Assembly: GCA_039177555.1 (NCBI GenBank)
Contig: JBCDFV010000051.1
Location: forward strand, 1 to 26,392
Direction: 5' to 3'
DNA: 26,392 nucleotides
Source: JANQGH01 sp039177555
Lineage (GTDB): Bacteria > Pseudomonadota > Alphaproteobacteria > DSM-16000 > Inquilinaceae
Part shown: positions 1-7,242 of the stretch, piece by piece
How positions within the stretch are numbered: the stretch's first letter is position 1
How the letters are laid out: the number at the start of each line of letters is the position of its first letter
Made by a program: the position numbers and the translations under genes
Notes under the pieces: model-generated
Seen by the model: the letters and a program-made list of their open reading frames with translations, nothing else
Databases searched by the model: none
Told to the model about the DNA's origin: nothing

Positions 1-301
1 GCCGGAAGCCGCGCTCGGGATCGAAGCGCTTGACCGCCTGCATCATGCCAACGTTGCCTTCGGAGATCAGCTCCGAAACCGGCAGGCCGTAGCCGCGATA
101 GCCCATGGCGATTTTCGCCACCAGACGCAAATGGCTTGTGACCAGTTGATGGGCGGAGTCGGTGTCTTCGTGTTCGCGCCAGGCCTTGGCCAGCATGTAT
201 TCTTGCTGCGGCTCCAGCATGGGGAAGGTACGGATTTCTTGAAGATAACGCGTTAGGTTGCTCTCAGAGCCAACCACGGGAACGCTGGGTGTGGATGCCA
301 T
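1..301 (-). CDS. rpoH: RNA polymerase sigma-32 factor (RpoH), N-terminal part, cut by window edge
   Basis: Alternative sigma factor that directs RNA polymerase to heat-shock promoters. The minus strand from the ATG at 301 reads 100 codons with no stop up to the edge. The N-terminus contains LTRYLQEIRTFPMLEPQQEY, the region 1.2 pattern typical of RpoH, followed by region 2.1-2.2 (SHLRLVAKIAMGYRGYGLP, then SELISEGNVGMMQAVKRFDP). This pattern is diagnostic for sigma-32 rather than sigma-70. An AAGGA ribosome binding site lies about ten bases before the ATG. The gene follows rluD on the same strand, a common order in alphaproteobacteria. The -10-binding C-terminal part of region 2 and the whole of regions 3 and 4 lie outside the window. 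Confidence 0.95.
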   Translation of the reverse strand, partial: MASTPSVPVVGSESNLTRYLQEIRTFPMLEPQQEYMLAKAWREHEDTDSAHQLVTSHLRLVAKIAMGYRGYGLPVSELISEGNVGMMQAVKRFDPERGFR

Positions 302-409
302 ATTGGGGATCCTTCAGTTCCGAATGTCTCGACGGGCCCCGCTCATGCGGCAGCCCCGGACGGTTTGAAGCTATGCCATCGGGCCATCAACCTCAGTGAC
401 CGTTTACAC

Positions 410-439
410 AGTATAGCGCTTTTCTGGCGCCCTCGCCAA
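410..439 (-). promoter_or_regulatory. candidate sigma-70-type promoter for rpoH
   Basis: On the minus strand, TTGGCG (439-434) is followed after 18 bases by TATACT (415-410), five of six matches to the -10 consensus. It lies directly after the rluD stop and would give rpoH a leader of roughly 100 bases. Inference from motif and position only. A heat-shock promoter elsewhere in the leader is not excluded. Confidence 0.45.
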
Positions 440-440
440 A

Positions 441-1415
441 TTACTGGATTAATTCCAATTTTTTGACCAGAGCTTTCATATCGTTAGGAATGTCAGCCTC
501 AAATCTCATGCGTTGTTGCGTGCTGGGGTGGATGAAGGAGAGGATCTTGGCGTGCAGCGCTTGGCGTTCCAGCGTCAGAGTCTCAGCATCCGCCCGCTTA
601 TTCGCCCGACCGTAGAGCGGGTCGCCGATCACCGAGTGTCCAATCGATGCCAGATGAACCCTGATCTGATGGGTCCGCCCGGTCTTGAGGCGACACTCCA
701 ACAGGCTGGCGCACTTACCAAAAGTGGTAGTCGTCCGATAGTCCGTCAAGGCCGGTCGGCCGCCGGCGATCACCGCCATTTTCTTGCGATTGCGGGGGCT
801 GCGGCCGATCGGCGCATCGATGGTCCCTTGCCGTGGCCAGGGCACGCCTCGGGCCAGCGCCCAATAGGTCCGGGTCAGGCTGCGATCGAGAAACTGGGCC
901 TTCAGCGCGACATGCGCCGCATCGGTTTTGGCCACCACCATCAGGCCGCTGGTGTCCTTGTCCAGGCGGTGAACGATGCCCGGCCGGGCGACGCCGCCGA
1001 TGCCTGACAGGCTGGCGCCGCAATGCGCCAACAGTGCATTGACCAGGGTGCCGTCGCGGTTGCCGGGCGCGGGATGAACCACCAGCCCCGCAGGTTTGTT
1101 GACCACCAGCAGCCAGTCGTCTTCATAGATGATGTCCAGCGGTATGGCTTGGGGCTCGGCCTTGGCCGGCGTGGCCGGCGGGACAGCAACGGTCAGGCGC
1201 TGGCCGGGTTTGACCCTCGCCGACGGGTCTCGTACCGTGTCCTCGTCGATCGTCGCCAGGCCGTCCTCGATCAGGGCCTTCAGGCGCGATCGCGTCAGGT
1301 CGGGCAGGGCGTCAGCCAGCACCTTGTCCAGACGACCCGCGGTCTCGGCGGTGGCCGAGAGAACCCGACCAGCGCTGGCGCCAACCGTACCCGTCCCGTT
1401 TTCGAGGTCACCCAT
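441..1415 (-). CDS. rluD: 23S rRNA pseudouridine synthase, RluA/RluD family
   Basis: Isomerises uridines to pseudouridine in 23S rRNA (in E. coli, helix 69). The protein is 324 residues, the usual size. An S4-like RNA-binding domain covers about residues 28-75 (GRLDKVLADALPDLTRSRLK). The catalytic domain carries YEDDWLLVVNKPAGLVVHP at about 97-115 and the signature HRLDKDTSG at 149-157, whose first Asp (D152) is the catalytic residue. The GRTHQIRVHLASIGHSVIGD block follows near the C-terminus. The first 25 residues are a low-complexity extension. The ATG shares base 1415 with the start codon of the divergent gene. RluD rather than RluA or RluC is chosen from the S4 domain and the rpoH neighbour. 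Confidence 0.93.
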   Translation of the reverse strand: MGDLENGTGTVGASAGRVLSATAETAGRLDKVLADALPDLTRSRLKALIEDGLATIDEDTVRDPSARVKPGQRLTVAVPPATPAKAEPQAIPLDIIYEDDWLLVVNKPAGLVVHPAPGNRDGTLVNALLAHCGASLSGIGGVARPGIVHRLDKDTSGLMVVAKTDAAHVALKAQFLDRSLTRTYWALARGVPWPRQGTIDAPIGRSPRNRKKMAVIAGGRPALTDYRTTTTFGKCASLLECRLKTGRTHQIRVHLASIGHSVIGDPLYGRANKRADAETLTLERQALHAKILSFIHPSTQQRMRFEADIPNDMKALVKKLELIQ

Positions 1416-1702
1416 TGCGCGCCCTGAAATCCGTCGTCATCGCCATGGGCGTCTTGCTGGTTGCCGGTTTCGTCGTGCTCATCTTCGGTGTTGTCCAGCT
1501 GCTGGGGCCGACCGCGAACGACGAGCGACCGATTGTCGACGTGCCGTTGGACAGCCTGGGTCTGGAAACATCCTCCCGAATCGTCTCCCTTACCGCCCTC
1601 GACGGCAGGTTGATCGTGTTGGTGGAAACAGCGGCGGGCGAACAAAGGTTGCTCACGGTCGACCCTGAACGGCTTCTGGGCGATGACGACGCGGATAGAT
1701 AG
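1415..1702 (+). CDS. small single-pass membrane protein, DUF6476-like
   Basis: This is a 95-residue protein of unknown function. It begins MRALKSVVIAMGVLLVAGF, then one hydrophobic helix (about residues 7-30), then a soluble domain rich in beta-type segments (SSRIVSLTALDGRLIVLVET), ending in an acidic tail. This layout and the head-to-head position with rluD match the alphaproteobacterial DUF6476 family as I remember it. The start is read as TTG at 1415, because the family begins M-(R/K)-ALK and because GAGG at 1404-1407 sits seven bases upstream. The next in-frame ATG (1445) would remove the start of the helix. The protein probably sits in the inner membrane with the C-terminal part outside, but topology is inferred. 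Confidence 0.75.
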   Translation: MRALKSVVIAMGVLLVAGFVVLIFGVVQLLGPTANDERPIVDVPLDSLGLETSSRIVSLTALDGRLIVLVETAAGEQRLLTVDPERLLGDDDADR

Positions 1703-1759
1703 GGGCATGCCCAGCCGCTTGCCAAGGGGTCGCACTGTTGATCCGGCGCGGTCGGCGCC

Positions 1760-2827
1760 ATGAACTTCGCCAGCGACAATGTGCGCGGCGTGGCGGCGCC
1801 CATCCTGCGTGCGCTGTCGGAAGGCATGGGCGGCTCGGTTCCCGCCTATGGCGCCGACCCTGTGACCGGCGACCTGGAGCCGCTGTTTGCGGACCTGTTC
1901 GGCTGTCCGGTCGCGGTTCTGCCCGTGGCCACCGGCGGTGCGGCAAACGGGCTCGCCCTGTCCGCCCTGTCGCCGCCCTATGGCGGTATCTTCTGCCATG
2001 AAGAGGCGCACATCGCCGTGGATGAATGCGGCGCGCCGGAGTTTTTCACCGGCGGCGCGAAGCTGATCCTGCTGCCTGGAACTGCCGGCAAGATCGATCC
2101 GGCGGCGTTGCAGGCGGCAATCGAACGGACCGGCCATCGCGGCCTGCACGGGGTCAAGCCGGCGGCCCTGAGCCTGACCCAGCTCACCGAACACGGCACC
2201 GCCTATTCAGCGGCGGAGATCGGCGCGCTCAGCGCCATCGCCAGACGTCACGGCATGGCGGTGCATATGGATGGCGCGCGCTTTGCCAATGCGGTCGCTG
2301 GGTTGGAGGCCGATCCGGCGGATCTGACCTGGCGCGCCGGTGTCGACATGCTCAGCTTCGGTGCGACCAAGAATGGCTGCCTCATGGCCGAGGCCGTTAT
2401 CGCCTTCAACCCGACGAATGCAATGCGCCGCGACCTGGCCTATCGGCGCAAGCGGGCCGGCCAGCTTGTGTCCAAGCACAGATTTCTGGCCCTGCAACTG
2501 CGCGCCTATCTGGCCGACGGCCTCTGGCTGGACCTGGCACGGCACGCCAACCGTCAGGCCGCGCGTTTGGCCGACGGCCTGTCTCGTCTGCCGGGCATCG
2601 ATCTGCTCTATCCGGTCGACGGCAACGAAGTCTTCATCGAGATGGCGCCTTGCCTGGCCAAGACGCTGGCCGACAAGGGCGTCGGCATGAACCAATGGCC
2701 GGATGGAACCTGGCGTCTGGTCACCGCCTTCGACACCGACCCGGCGGATGTCGACCGCGCGCTTGCGCTGGCGAAAGAGGCCACGCAAGCCGTCGCGGGC
2801 CTTGCATCCGAGCCACCGCTGGACTAA
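1760..2827 (+). CDS. ltaE: low-specificity L-threonine aldolase (PLP-dependent)
   Basis: Cleaves L-threonine and L-allo-threonine to glycine and acetaldehyde in the cytosol, and can act on related beta-hydroxy amino acids. The protein is 355 residues, as usual for the family. The N-terminus NFASDNVRG and the GGxxAN cofactor region (ATGGAANGLALSAL, about 58-70) are typical. HMDGARFANA (169-178) supplies the Asp that contacts the pyridine nitrogen. SFGATKNG (199-206) carries the Schiff-base lysine K204. The form with SFGATKNG is the one common in alphaproteobacteria and differs from the E. coli LtaE sequence. The gene follows the small membrane protein by 57 bases on the same strand. I see no strong ribosome binding site before the ATG. 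Confidence 0.92.
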   Translation: MNFASDNVRGVAAPILRALSEGMGGSVPAYGADPVTGDLEPLFADLFGCPVAVLPVATGGAANGLALSALSPPYGGIFCHEEAHIAVDECGAPEFFTGGAKLILLPGTAGKIDPAALQAAIERTGHRGLHGVKPAALSLTQLTEHGTAYSAAEIGALSAIARRHGMAVHMDGARFANAVAGLEADPADLTWRAGVDMLSFGATKNGCLMAEAVIAFNPTNAMRRDLAYRRKRAGQLVSKHRFLALQLRAYLADGLWLDLARHANRQAARLADGLSRLPGIDLLYPVDGNEVFIEMAPCLAKTLADKGVGMNQWPDGTWRLVTAFDTDPADVDRALALAKEATQAVAGLASEPPLD

Positions 2828-2877
2828 GTGATGCGCTTCGGCCTCGGCGCTACCCATGGCGCGCCGCGCAATCCAGC

Positions 2878-2953
2878 GTCCCCTTCGTCTAGAGGCCTAG
2901 GACACCGCCCTCTCACGGCGGCAACAGGGGTTCGAATCCCCTAGGGGACGCCA
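2878..2953 (+). tRNA. tRNA-Glu (anticodon CTC)
   Basis: This is a complete cloverleaf of 76 bases with an encoded CCA end. The acceptor stem GTCCCCT (2878-2884) pairs with AGGGGAC (2943-2949), the discriminator is G2950, and CCA is at 2951-2953. The anticodon stem CCGCC/GGCGG (2905-2909/2917-2921) encloses the loop CTCTCAC with anticodon CTC at 2912-2914. The T stem AGGGG/CCCCT (2926-2930/2938-2942) encloses TTCGAAT. It reads GAG codons. Confidence 0.97.
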
Positions 2954-2981
2954 ATCTTTTCAATGACTTATTGATTTGGCC

Positions 2982-3022
2982 CTTTGGCGTAGTGGTTCAT
3001 TTGAACCGTTAGAACTCCAAAG
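2982..3022 (+). other. nested hairpin 30 bases downstream of tRNA-Glu
   Basis: An outer stem CTTTGG (2982-2987) pairs with CCAAAG (3017-3022). Inside it a second perfect stem GGTTC (2994-2998) pairs with GAACC (3003-3007) across an ATTT loop. There is no U-tract after it, so it is not a classical terminator. It may process or end the tRNA transcript, or belong to a degraded RNA element. Function unknown. Confidence 0.4.
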
Positions 3023-3418
3023 CGGCGACGGCCGGAGCCACGTCAACCGAGGCCGATGCCAATCGCAAGGGCGAGAGCGCGCTCGGTCGGCAAGCATCAG
3101 CGACGTCCGCAGAGCAGGCAGAAGGCCCAACGGGCCGGGTCTCTGGAGCCTGATCCCGAAGCCCCCGTCAAGCGCTGTCGAAGCCACGGAGTGCGCGGGG
3201 CGCGGCCGAAATTGCTCAAGTGCGCACGTCAATTCAGAGGCCACCCAACGATCGAGGCCCACGGCCAATGCCCGTGGCGTCGCCACATCGCCTTTGAGCA
3301 GGGTCCCCTAGCCTGTTGTTATTAAATGACATTCTCGGGTGGTTTTTGGAAACGTCCGTGCTGATACGGAGGTTGCCTTGACAACTGTCGTTCGATCCGA
3401 TCCCCTGTAGCTGCAAAA

Positions 3419-3433
3419 GAGCAATTCTTGCTC
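3419..3433. promoter_or_regulatory. candidate operator upstream of the sugar operon
   Basis: Perfect dyad GAGCAA-TTC-TTGCTC (6-3-6). It lies 60 bases before the start codon of the binding-protein gene and 35 bases after a TTGACA box (3378-3383), for which I cannot find a good -10 partner. A plausible target is the SorC-type regulator encoded inside the operon. That link is inference from position. Confidence 0.35.
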
Positions 3434-3446
3434 AAGAGAGCGTTCA

Positions 3447-3462
3447 CGAGGCTCCAGCCTCG
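3447..3462 (+). promoter_or_regulatory. inverted repeat in the leader of the sugar operon
   Basis: CGAGGCT and AGCCTCG separated by CC form a perfect 7-2-7 dyad. In RNA it would fold as a five-pair hairpin with a six-base loop about 30 bases before the start codon. It could be a second operator or a 5' stabilising hairpin. Confidence 0.3.
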
Positions 3463-3493
3463 CCTGCTCGCGCGCAACCCATGGGAGGAAACA

Positions 3494-4489
3494 ATGATGA
3501 TGCGTCGCCCAGTCCTAAAGATGTTGGCAACTGTCGGATCCACGGCGTTGCTTGCCTTAGCTGCCGGTTCCGCCGCGAATCTGGCTCACGCCGAGGGGCT
3601 GACCATCGGCTTCAGCCAGGTGACGCTGCAGTCGCCCTTTTATGTGCAGTTGAGGGACGGGGCGCAGGCCGCCGCCGAGGCCGGGGGCGATACCCTGGTG
3701 TTCCTGGACGCCAACGGCGACGTCAGCCGGCAGAACAACGACATTCAGGACCTGATCACCCGCGGCGTCGATGCGATCATCGTCAATCCGGTCAATCCGG
3801 TTGCCGTGGCGCCGTCGCTGGAGGCCGCCGCCGCCGCCGGCATTCCGGTGATCACGGTCGATCGCAGCGTGAACGAAGGCGAAGTGGCGGCCCATATCGG
3901 CCGCGACAATGTCGCCATGGGCCGCATGGTCGGCGAGGCGGTCTTGGCCCGGCTTGCCGCCGATGGCGTCGACGGGGCCACGATCATCGAGATCCAGGGC
4001 GATGCCGGTGGTGCGGTGATGATGGACCGGCGAGACGGTTTTCACAGCGCCATCGAGGGTTCGGACCACACCATCGTCCAAGGCCCCTTCGCCGAATACA
4101 TCCGCGCAAACGCCGTGGTCGCGATGCAGGACCTTTTGCAGGCCCACCCGGACGTGAACCTGGTCTATGCGCACAATGATGATATGGCGCTGGGCGCCCT
4201 GCAGGTGCTTCAGGAAAGCGGCCGCGACGACGTGCTGGTTGCCGGTGTCGACGGCTTGTCGGAGGCCCTGGAGGTCATGGCCACGGGCGGCGCCTTTGTC
4301 GCGACATCCTTGAACGATCCGCAATATCTCGGTGACGTGACCATCCAGGTCGCGCGTGAACTGGTGGCGGGCGACGACGTGCCTGACTTTGTCGACGCCG
4401 GCTCTCTCGCCGTAACGGTCGACAATGTCGACCAGTTTCCGCGCGACGGGCTGTTCGCCGAATACCGGCCGGAAATCTTCTCCGAATAG
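3494..4489 (+). CDS. sugar ABC transporter periplasmic binding protein (RbsB-like)
   Basis: Captures a sugar or polyol in the periplasm and delivers it to the ABC importer encoded at 8239-10732. The start ATG at 3494 is chosen over upstream starts because GGGAGGAA (3483-3490) sits just before it. The 331-residue product then begins with a good Sec signal (MMMRRPVLKMLATVGSTALL, then a hydrophobic stretch, AHA cleavage after about residue 33). The mature part begins LTIGFSQVTLQSPFYVQLRDG and contains QNNDIQDLITRGVDAIIVNPVNP and HNDDMALGALQVLQ, the hallmarks of Peripla_BP_4 / ribose-type binding proteins. Ligand is not predictable from the sequence. The ABC ATPase and permease genes are at the far end of the operon, an unusual separation. 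Confidence 0.92.
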   Translation: MMMRRPVLKMLATVGSTALLALAAGSAANLAHAEGLTIGFSQVTLQSPFYVQLRDGAQAAAEAGGDTLVFLDANGDVSRQNNDIQDLITRGVDAIIVNPVNPVAVAPSLEAAAAAGIPVITVDRSVNEGEVAAHIGRDNVAMGRMVGEAVLARLAADGVDGATIIEIQGDAGGAVMMDRRDGFHSAIEGSDHTIVQGPFAEYIRANAVVAMQDLLQAHPDVNLVYAHNDDMALGALQVLQESGRDDVLVAGVDGLSEALEVMATGGAFVATSLNDPQYLGDVTIQVARELVAGDDVPDFVDAGSLAVTVDNVDQFPRDGLFAEYRPEIFSE

Positions 4490-4528
4490 CGCGGTCTTCG
4501 CAACGGGCCGGACTTGCCCAGCCAGCGG

Positions 4529-4566
4529 CGCCTGCACCGTGCGTAGCTGATCGCACGGTGCAGGCG
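4529..4566 (+). other. long perfect hairpin between binding-protein and dehydrogenase genes
   Basis: A 15-base-pair perfect stem (4529-4543 with 4552-4566) encloses an eight-base loop. Arms read CGCCTGCACCGTGCG and its complement. No U-tract follows, so a simple terminator is unlikely. Such hairpins after a binding-protein gene often protect the upstream mRNA from 3' exonucleases, giving more binding protein than the downstream products. That role is inferred. Confidence 0.65.
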
Positions 4567-4599
4567 GCTTCAGATTTCCAGGTAAGTTGAGAGACGCAC

Positions 4600-5622
4600 A
4601 TGCAGGCGGCCGTACTCCACGCACCCGGTGACATCCGCATTGAAGAGGTCGCCGATCCAGAGCCCAAACCCGGCCACGTGATCGTTCGCGTTGAGGCGGT
4701 CGGCGTTTGCGGGTCCGACCTGCCGCGCATGCTGGTCAAGGGCGCCCACGCGATGCCCTTGATCTGCGGCCACGAGTTCTCCGGGACGATTGCGTCCCTG
4801 GGGCCCGACGTCTCCGGGTTCGACGTGGGTGAACGGGTCGCGATTACCCCGATGATTCCATGCGGGGTGTGCGACCAGTGCCGCATCGGCGCGTTTTCGC
4901 GCTGCCGCAACTACGATTATTTCGGCTCTCGCCGCGATGGCGCCTACGCGCAGTTCGTCTCGGTCCCGCAAGGCAATCTGATCCGGGTGTCCGACGGTCT
5001 CGATCCACGTGCCCTGGCCATGGCCGATCCGGCGTCGATCGCGCTTTATGCGATCTCCAAGGGGGGCGGCTTGGAGCCTGGCCAGGTCGGCGGTGTCGTG
5101 GGCTGCGGGCCGATCGGCCTGTTCGCCATCCAGTGGTTGCGGCTGATGGGGGCGGATACGGTCGTGGCGGTCGATGTGGTGCCCGAGAAGCTGGATCTGG
5201 CCCGCCAGGCGGGGGCAACCCATACGGTCCTGAGCACCGAGCCGCCGGCTGACGTACCCCGGTGTACCCTGATCGTCGAGGCGGCCGGGCATCCGAGTTC
5301 GATTAACTTCGCGATCAAGCTTGCCGCACCGGGCGGCCGGGTCGCCGCCATCGGCATTCCGGTCGGCGATGTCCCGCTGGAAAACGCCACGTTTCAGCAC
5401 CTGCTGCGCTCGGAGATCAGCTTGTGCGGCGCCTGGAACTCATTCACCGCCCCGTTCCCCGGTTCACAATGGAAGGCGACGATTGATAAGCTGTCGTCGG
5501 GCGCGTTGAACTGGGAATTCATGATCAGTCACGAGCTTTCATTGGGGGAACTGCCCGACATCTTTGGCCGACTGCGCGAGGATCGCTCGTTTCGCTACAG
5601 CAAGATCATGTTTCGCCCCTAG
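4600..5622 (+). CDS. zinc-dependent medium-chain dehydrogenase (sugar/polyol type)
   Basis: NAD(P)-dependent oxidation of an alcohol group, here presumably on the sugar or polyol taken up by the neighbouring transporter, or on its phosphate. The protein is 340 residues. The GroES-like domain holds catalytic zinc ligands C37 (GVCGSD) and H58-E59 (GHEF), and the structural zinc cysteines C88, C91, C94 and C102. The Rossmann fold has GCGPIG at 168-173, and VVAVDVVPEKL follows, whose Asp favours NAD. The sequence resembles galactitol-1-phosphate 5-dehydrogenase and sorbitol dehydrogenase relatives (LPRMLVKGAHAMPLICGHEF). It sits second in the operon, between binding protein and kinase. The exact substrate is unknown. 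Confidence 0.85.
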   Translation: MQAAVLHAPGDIRIEEVADPEPKPGHVIVRVEAVGVCGSDLPRMLVKGAHAMPLICGHEFSGTIASLGPDVSGFDVGERVAITPMIPCGVCDQCRIGAFSRCRNYDYFGSRRDGAYAQFVSVPQGNLIRVSDGLDPRALAMADPASIALYAISKGGGLEPGQVGGVVGCGPIGLFAIQWLRLMGADTVVAVDVVPEKLDLARQAGATHTVLSTEPPADVPRCTLIVEAAGHPSSINFAIKLAAPGGRVAAIGIPVGDVPLENATFQHLLRSEISLCGAWNSFTAPFPGSQWKATIDKLSSGALNWEFMISHELSLGELPDIFGRLREDRSFRYSKIMFRP

Positions 5623-5721
5623 GCCCTTGCGAGCGCCGAGTGACCATACGGCGAGCGAGACGGTCGGACGACGTTCAGCCAACATGCTGAAAGGCCGGTT
5701 GGACGGAAAGGGATTGGTGCA

Positions 5722-7242
5722 ATGGCGCGCGTGTTGAGTTTCGATTTTGGGACGGGCGGTGTACGCGCCGGGGTCTATTGTACCGAAGCACTTCGGATGG
5801 TTTCGTCCGCCGAAGCCACCTACGACACGCACTATCCAAGGAAGGGCTGGGCCGAGCAGGATTGCAGCCAATGGCTTGCCGCGATGGTTGACGCCGGCCG
5901 TTCGGCCGTCACATCGGCCAAATCCCCTGACATCGCGGCGATTTGCGTGGCGACGACAGCATCGACCGTGGCCTTTTGCCGCCAGGACGGCCAACCCGTC
6001 AGGCCGGCCATCTTGTGGATGGATGCCCGCGCCAGCGCGGAGGCGCGCGCGACGGAAGCGATCGATCATGCCGTAATGGCCTATTGCGGCGGCGGGGACG
6101 CGGCGGAATGGCTGGTGCCCAAGGCCATGTGGCTGGCGCGCCACGAGCCGGACAGCTTCCGCCAGGCGGACGTCATCTGCGAGGCGCTGGATTTCGTCAA
6201 CTATCACCTCACGGGCCAATGGGTCGGCTCGCGCATGAACGCGGCCTGCAAGTGGAACTACGATTCGCTTGTCGGTGCGTTCGTGCCGGAGATCTACGCC
6301 AGCCTCGGCATCGCAGAGCTTTCCGATAAGCTGCCGGGACGCATTGTCCCGGTCGGTGCACCTATTGCGCAGGCGTCCGGACCCTTGCTCGCGCGCATGG
6401 GCATCACCGGCCAGCCGCTGGTTGCCCAAGGCGGTATCGACGCGCATATCGGCATGCTGGGCGCAAACACGGTGAACCCGGGCAGCATGCTGATCATCGG
6501 CGGGACGTCCAACGTCCATCTCGCCCAACTGTCCGCGATGTCGGACATGAGCGGCTTTTGGGGACCCTACCCCAACGCCCTGATGGACGGCCTGTGGCTG
6601 GTCGAAGCGGGCCAGGTTTCGACGGGGTCGGTCCTGTCCTGGCTGGCCGAGACGGTCTTCGGCCTCGACGACGAAGGCCACCGGCAACTCATGGACGAGG
6701 TGCTGGCAGCGGACAATCCCGAGCACGGCCTCCTAACGCTTGACTATTGGATGGGCAACCGCACGCCCTACCGCGACGCCGACCTGCGGGGCGCGCTGCT
6801 CGGCTTGTCCCTTGGTCATTCGCGCGCCGACATCTACGCCTCGGCCGTCGATGCCGTTGCGCTGGGATCGGCAAATGTCGTCGCCGTTCTGGCCGAACGC
6901 GGCATTGAGCCTGACCGCATCGTGATGGCGGGCGGTATATGCCGCAACCCGCTCTGGCTGCAGGCGACGATCGATGCGCTGGGTCGGCCGGTCGGCGTGG
7001 CCCAGGAAGACAATCTCTCGCTGCTTGGATGTGCGGTGTGTTCGGCCACCGCGCTTGGACTGTTCGACGATCTCGCCACGGCCGCCCGCGCCCTTGAGGC
7101 ACCGACCAGACGCGTGGAACCGCGTCCGTCGCGGACGGAGTGGTACCGGTCGTCGCTGGCGCTCTACCGTCAAGCCACGGAGGTGCTGACGCCAGTCATG
7201 CACGCGCTTTCCGATCGGCAGCGTTCGGGTGCGGGGCCATGA
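5722..7242 (+). CDS. FGGY-family carbohydrate kinase
   Basis: Phosphorylates a sugar, ketose or polyol with ATP in the cytosol. The protein has 506 residues, the normal size. The N-terminal actin-like fold begins LSFDFGTGGVRAGVY (phosphate-binding D8-FGT), ILWMDARA lies at 97-104, and the catalytic base is probably D240 in GGIDAHIGMLG. The C-terminal half has GGTSNVHL (260-267), NRTPYRDADLRGALLGLSL and the FGGY signature region VMAGGICRNPLWLQ (401-414). It looks nearer to ribulokinase/pentulokinase-like members than to glycerol kinase. An AAAGGG ribosome binding site precedes the ATG. The 100-base gap before it contains a small dyad TTCAGC/GCTGAA (5674-5691). Its stop overlaps the regulator start. 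Confidence 0.88.
   Translation: MARVLSFDFGTGGVRAGVYCTEALRMVSSAEATYDTHYPRKGWAEQDCSQWLAAMVDAGRSAVTSAKSPDIAAICVATTASTVAFCRQDGQPVRPAILWMDARASAEARATEAIDHAVMAYCGGGDAAEWLVPKAMWLARHEPDSFRQADVICEALDFVNYHLTGQWVGSRMNAACKWNYDSLVGAFVPEIYASLGIAELSDKLPGRIVPVGAPIAQASGPLLARMGITGQPLVAQGGIDAHIGMLGANTVNPGSMLIIGGTSNVHLAQLSAMSDMSGFWGPYPNALMDGLWLVEAGQVSTGSVLSWLAETVFGLDDEGHRQLMDEVLAADNPEHGLLTLDYWMGNRTPYRDADLRGALLGLSLGHSRADIYASAVDAVALGSANVVAVLAERGIEPDRIVMAGGICRNPLWLQATIDALGRPVGVAQEDNLSLLGCAVCSATALGLFDDLATAARALEAPTRRVEPRPSRTEWYRSSLALYRQATEVLTPVMHALSDRQRSGAGP

Larger units (their letters stand above)
2954..3493. other. 540-base gap between tRNA-Glu and the sugar operon
   Basis: No convincing gene is present. Open frames of about 60 to 110 codons occur on both strands, but they overlap each other and lack ribosome binding sites. 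Their proteins are Arg/Pro/Ser-rich low-complexity products, as expected from translating GC-rich noncoding DNA. The left part holds a nested hairpin at 2982-3022. The right part (about 3370-3493) is the leader of the sugar operon, with a TTGACA box at 3378-3383, two perfect dyads and a strong ribosome binding site. The middle (about 3030-3300) shows nothing I recognise and no integrase remnant next to the tRNA. Confidence 0.6.

Noticed and set aside
1295..2194. A 299-codon open frame on the minus strand across rluD, the small membrane gene and the aldolase.
   Set aside because: It lies opposite three well-supported genes. Its product is Arg/Gln/Gly-rich with no recognisable domain, as expected from an antisense frame in GC-rich DNA.
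2960..3286. A 108-codon minus-strand frame next to tRNA-Glu, and plus-strand frames overlapping it.
   Set aside because: No ribosome binding sites, mutually overlapping, low-complexity Arg/Pro/Ser products. I see no family resemblance.
3302..3310. GTCCCCTAG, an inverted copy of the last bases of the tRNA-Glu acceptor arm, as a possible attachment site.
   Set aside because: Only nine bases, in inverted orientation, with no integrase gene. An att site would be a longer direct copy of the tRNA 3' end.
3557..4624. A 355-codon minus-strand frame opposite the sugar-binding protein.
   Set aside because: It is an antisense shadow. The plus-strand product has a signal peptide and family motifs, and the minus product has none.
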